The notes under the pieces: model-generated
The model's input: only the letters and a program-made list of their open reading frames with translations
What the model was told of the DNA's origin: nothing
Databases searched by the model: none
Source: Bacteroidales bacterium GP1
GTDB taxonomy: Bacteria > Bacteroidota > Bacteroidia > Bacteroidales > Muribaculaceae
Length of the DNA stretch: 16,594 nt
NCBI GenBank assembly: GCA_001701105.1
Contig: DAAI01000058.1
Span: 20,142-36,735, forward strand
Reading direction: 5' to 3'
Position numbers and translations under genes: made by a program
In this document: positions 14,414-16,594 of the stretch, piece by piece
Layout of the letters: every line of letters starts with the position of its first letter
Numbering within the stretch: the first letter of the stretch is position 1

Positions 14414-15181
14414 ATGAAGTTAAGTAAGACCCGGAGCAGCCTTTATGGAAATCTGCGCACTGTGAAAATGCGCAGGCGCCATTCCCTTTTCACTGTGGAA
14501 GGAGAAAAAGGGGTTACCGACACCTTGAATCATTATTCATTGGAAGCATTGTTGCTGACACCAGAGGCCAATCTGCCTGAAAATGTGCTCAAGTCGGCCC
14601 GAGAAGTTTATGAAGTGGAGCCTTCTGAGATGAAGGCGTTATCGAGTTTCACTACGCCCTCTGCAGTGATGGGAATCTTCCGGATTCCGGAGCATTCCGA
14701 CCTCGAGCCGATAAATGAAGATGAGTTGTATGTGATGCTTGACGGGGTGCGGGATCCGGGAAATTTAGGCACGATAATCCGGACGTGCCATTGGTTTGGC
14801 ATACGCCGGATTTTTGCATCCTACGACAGTGTGGACTGTTACAATCCGAAAGCCGTGCAATCGGCTATGGGCTCGCTGGGGGCTGTAAGGGTGGAATATA
14901 CCGATCTTGTCGAAATAATAAGAGAGCATCGCGGAATGCCGGTATATGGTACGCTCCTCGAAGGCGAGGATGTCTTTAACGCACCGCTCGGCAATAATGG
15001 GTTCATAGTGATGGGCAACGAGGGCAAAGGATTAAGCGAGGAATTGCGGAAGGCTTTGACGGTCGCTCTTAACATCCCTCCGGCTACTGATAATCATGGC
15101 GAGTCGTTGAATGTGGCGGTGGCCACGGCAATCGTGCTTGCTCAGTTCGAATCAGCGCATCGAAGATCCGGGCGTCGATAG
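14414..15181 (+). CDS. SpoU/TrmH-family RNA methyltransferase
   Basis: This is a SPOUT-fold enzyme expected to 2'-O-methylate a ribose in rRNA or tRNA with S-adenosylmethionine. The 255-aa protein has an N-terminal substrate-binding domain (LSKTRSSLYGNLRTVKMRRR, then FTVEGEKGV) and the three knot motifs: DGVRDPGNLGTIIRT (100-114), MGNEGKGL (180-187) and IPPATDNHGESLNVAVA (201-217). The target nucleotide is not known. The ATG at 14414 is chosen because homologues start just before LSKxR; an ATG at 14396 and a TTG at 14387 are in frame upstream. TAAATTTG (14401-14408) resembles a promoter -7 box but sits between the alternative starts, so its status is unclear. The 3' end overlaps the end of yraN by 30 bp, convergently. 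Confidence 0.93.
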   Translation: MKLSKTRSSLYGNLRTVKMRRRHSLFTVEGEKGVTDTLNHYSLEALLLTPEANLPENVLKSAREVYEVEPSEMKALSSFTTPSAVMGIFRIPEHSDLEPINEDELYVMLDGVRDPGNLGTIIRTCHWFGIRRIFASYDSVDCYNPKAVQSAMGSLGAVRVEYTDLVEIIREHRGMPVYGTLLEGEDVFNAPLGNNGFIVMGNEGKGLSEELRKALTVALNIPPATDNHGESLNVAVATAIVLAQFESAHRRSGRR

Positions 15182-15577
15182 GCCCGGCAGATTCAAGGGC
15201 ACAAGAAAGGCATCCATATAACATTCGATTTCATAATCATCGGGAGATCCGGTCAAGGTGGCGATGTCAAACCTATATTGATACGTCAATTCCGCATCCT
15301 GAAGATAACGATCAGCTATCCGTGCCATTTTTCTCTGTTTCCTCGTATCCACAGCCATCACAGGGTCTTGATTGTCGCCGGAGCGGGCTTTTACTTCAAC
15401 GAATGCAATTATATTGTCACGCTGGACTATAAGATCTATTTCGCCATATTTGGAACGGAAATTTGTTTCCCGCACGGTATAGCCTCTGACGATATAATAT
15501 TTACGGATAATATCTTCAGCAAGGGCGCCCCATTCACGATTTGAGGCGCCCTGTGCTTGTTTCTCTTTAGTGTTCAT
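15152..15577 (-). CDS. yraN: YraN family (UPF0102) nuclease-like protein
   Basis: YraN proteins have a restriction-endonuclease-like fold of uncertain role. The 141-aa product has the usual layout: REWGALAEDIIRKYYIVRGY near the N-terminus, GEIDLIV (45-51) and FVEVKARSG (59-67) carrying the E-D-ExK-type catalytic residues, then KQRKMARIADRYL and a C-terminal strand ending YMDAF. The ATG at 15577 is preferred to a TTG at 15601, which would overlap the nadC stop. A tail of about 15 residues after the normal family end is encoded inside the 3' end of the convergent methyltransferase gene. The gene begins 20 bp after nadC and is probably cotranscribed with it. Confidence 0.9.
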   Translation of the reverse strand: MNTKEKQAQGASNREWGALAEDIIRKYYIVRGYTVRETNFRSKYGEIDLIVQRDNIIAFVEVKARSGDNQDPVMAVDTRKQRKMARIADRYLQDAELTYQYRFDIATLTGSPDDYEIECYMDAFLVPLNLPGLSTPGSSMR

Positions 15578-15597
15578 CGTATGGTCTGCACGAAATC

Positions 15598-16449
15598 TCA
15601 ACTTATGGCCTTGAACGACATATCGAGGCTTTTGACACTGTGAGTCAAAGCTCCCACAGAAATGAAATCGACTCCGGTTTCTCCATAACTCCGCAGATTT
15701 TCCAATGTGATACCTCCGGAGGATTCGGTTTCTATCTGTCCATCCACCAGTCTTACGGCTTCTTTAGTCAGTTGGGGGGAGAAGTTGTCGAACATAATCC
15801 TATCGACACCACCATGAGCCAACACACGCCGGATATCATCGAGGCTGCGAACCTCAACCTCTATCTTAAGATCGCGCCCGGTGACCCGGCAATATTCCTT
15901 TGCCCTGTCGATGGCCTTTTCCAACCCTCCCGCAAAATCTTCATGATTGTCCTTAATGAGAATCATGTCGAAGAGGCCGATTCGGTGATTGCAACCTCCT
16001 CCCAATTTCACGGCTTCCTTTTCGAGAATTCTCATGCCGGGAGTGGTCTTACGCGTATCGAGGACACGGGTATGCAATCCTTCAAGCTCATTCTGATAAC
16101 GCCGGGTCATGGTTGCGACTCCACTCATCCGCTGCATTATATTGAGCATCGTTCGTTCTGCAGTGAGCAAGGATCTTACCGGTCCTTCTGCTACAAACAC
16201 AATGTCACCCTTTTTGACACTCTCCCCGTCGTTGATGAATCTTTCAATCTTGATCGAAGGATCCACCTTATGAAGCACCTTTTCGGCTATCTCAACGCCG
16301 GCGACTATCCCATCCTCTTTTATTATGAGTTGCGAACGGCCTATCTCATCGGCCGGAATCGTGGAGAGTGTGGTATGATCGCCATCTCCAATATCCTCGG
16401 CGAATGCGAGATCGAGAAGCCGGTCGATAAGTATCTCTTTAGTTTCCAT
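15598..16449 (-). CDS. nadC: Nicotinate-nucleotide pyrophosphorylase (quinolinate phosphoribosyltransferase)
   Basis: NadC converts quinolinate and PRPP to nicotinate mononucleotide and CO2 in de novo NAD synthesis. With the ATG at 16449 the protein has 283 aa, the usual length, starting METKEILIDRLLDLAFAEDI and then GDGDHTT. Substrate-binding residues are visible in LLTAERTMLN (E98, R99), DTRKTTPGMR (R133, K134), GGCNHRIGLFDMILIKDNH (H155, R156, K166), KIEVEVRS and MFDNFSP (D221), followed by ESSGGI and ISVGALTHSV. Longer starts (to 16488) would overlap the upstream peptidase frame, while this one follows its stop codon by a single base, which decides the start. nadA and nadB are not in the window. 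Confidence 0.97.
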   Translation of the reverse strand: METKEILIDRLLDLAFAEDIGDGDHTTLSTIPADEIGRSQLIIKEDGIVAGVEIAEKVLHKVDPSIKIERFINDGESVKKGDIVFVAEGPVRSLLTAERTMLNIMQRMSGVATMTRRYQNELEGLHTRVLDTRKTTPGMRILEKEAVKLGGGCNHRIGLFDMILIKDNHEDFAGGLEKAIDRAKEYCRVTGRDLKIEVEVRSLDDIRRVLAHGGVDRIMFDNFSPQLTKEAVRLVDGQIETESSGGITLENLRSYGETGVDFISVGALTHSVKSLDMSFKAIS

Positions 16450-16450
16450 T

Positions 16451-16588
16451 TCACTTTTTAATGCCATCGCGTTCCAGGAGTGCATCATTCGAGGGTTTCT
16501 TGCCTCGGAATTCTATATATAATTCCATTGGATCCTTGGTATCGCCGGCCTGAAGCATCTTAAGGAATTGCTTCGGATACCTCGACAT
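16451..16588 (-). pseudogene. C-terminal end of an M3-family metallopeptidase, frame interrupted or remnant
   Basis: The frame from ATG 16588 encodes 45 residues containing FLKMLQAGDTKDPMELY and then EFRGKKPSNDALLERDGI. This is the typical C-terminus of M3 zinc peptidases (oligopeptidase A / dipeptidyl carboxypeptidase type), aligning with their GGSxxPMxLFxxFRGREPxxxxLLxxxGI ending. The catalytic HExxH region would lie far upstream, outside the window. Two codons before the ATG, at the window edge (16594-16592), the same frame reads TAA. Either the peptidase gene is disrupted, the frame changes just there, or a short remnant persists; the window is too short to decide. The stop codon is 1 bp from the nadC start. 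Confidence 0.55.
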
Positions 16589-16594
16589 GGCTTA

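Noticed and set aside
15640..16461. 273-aa open frame on the plus strand opposite nadC
   Set aside because: Shadow of nadC; all conserved residues belong to the minus-strand frame.
1..16594. Mobile element, prophage, CRISPR or tRNA genes
   Set aside because: No transposase, integrase, direct-repeat array, terminal inverted repeats or cloverleaf was seen on either strand.

Overview
The window looks like chromosomal DNA from a Bacteroidales bacterium, possibly Muribaculaceae; the family is an inference. The support is Bacteroidetes-type promoter boxes (TAnnTTTG, in two cases with a -33 element 19 bp upstream), AT-rich leaders with few Shine-Dalgarno sites, a PF14905-type outer-membrane barrel, a BlaI/M56 regulatory pair, a short Bacteroidetes-style MenE, and menaquinone and lipid A genes. 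No tRNA, rRNA, CRISPR array, insertion sequence, integrase or phage gene was seen.

Layout. The 3' end of lpxA (lipid A synthesis, +) runs into a gap of about 250 bp with a probable bidirectional terminator. It is followed, on the minus strand, by a BlaI-type repressor and an M56 (BlaR1/MecR1-like) membrane metallopeptidase. Their promoter carries two copies of a 16-bp inverted repeat, one inside the -33/-7 spacer and one touching the blaI start codon. Reading away from this pair is a three-gene plus-strand cluster (2761-7183): an outer-membrane beta-barrel protein, a secreted protein of unknown function, and a probable lipoprotein with a thioredoxin-like WCGPC domain. A Crp/Fnr-type regulator with its own promoter lies convergent to this cluster.

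From about 14.3 kb down to 8.07 kb the minus strand carries nfo (endonuclease IV), an SLC45-like MFS transporter with an unusually long extracytoplasmic loop, cdsA (CDP-diacylglycerol synthase), menB, menC and menE. The last four genes are tightly packed (3-bp gap, 4-bp overlap, 20-bp gap). A strong hairpin separates the MFS gene from cdsA. At the right end a SpoU/TrmH RNA methyltransferase (+) meets yraN (-) tail to tail with a 30-bp coding overlap. yraN follows nadC (quinolinate phosphoribosyltransferase), and nadC follows, with a 1-bp gap, the C-terminal end of an M3-family peptidase whose frame contains a TAA at the window edge.

How the genes work together. menB-menC-menE supply three consecutive menaquinone steps (OSB synthesis, activation and ring closure); menF, menD, menH and menA are not here. 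lpxA, cdsA, nadC, nfo, trmH and yraN are ordinary housekeeping genes. The most interesting region is 605-7183. It pairs an autoregulated BlaI/M56 sensor, which has a non-beta-lactam periplasmic domain, with a divergent envelope cluster (barrel, secreted protein, thiol-redox lipoprotein). Whether these form one functional system is inference.
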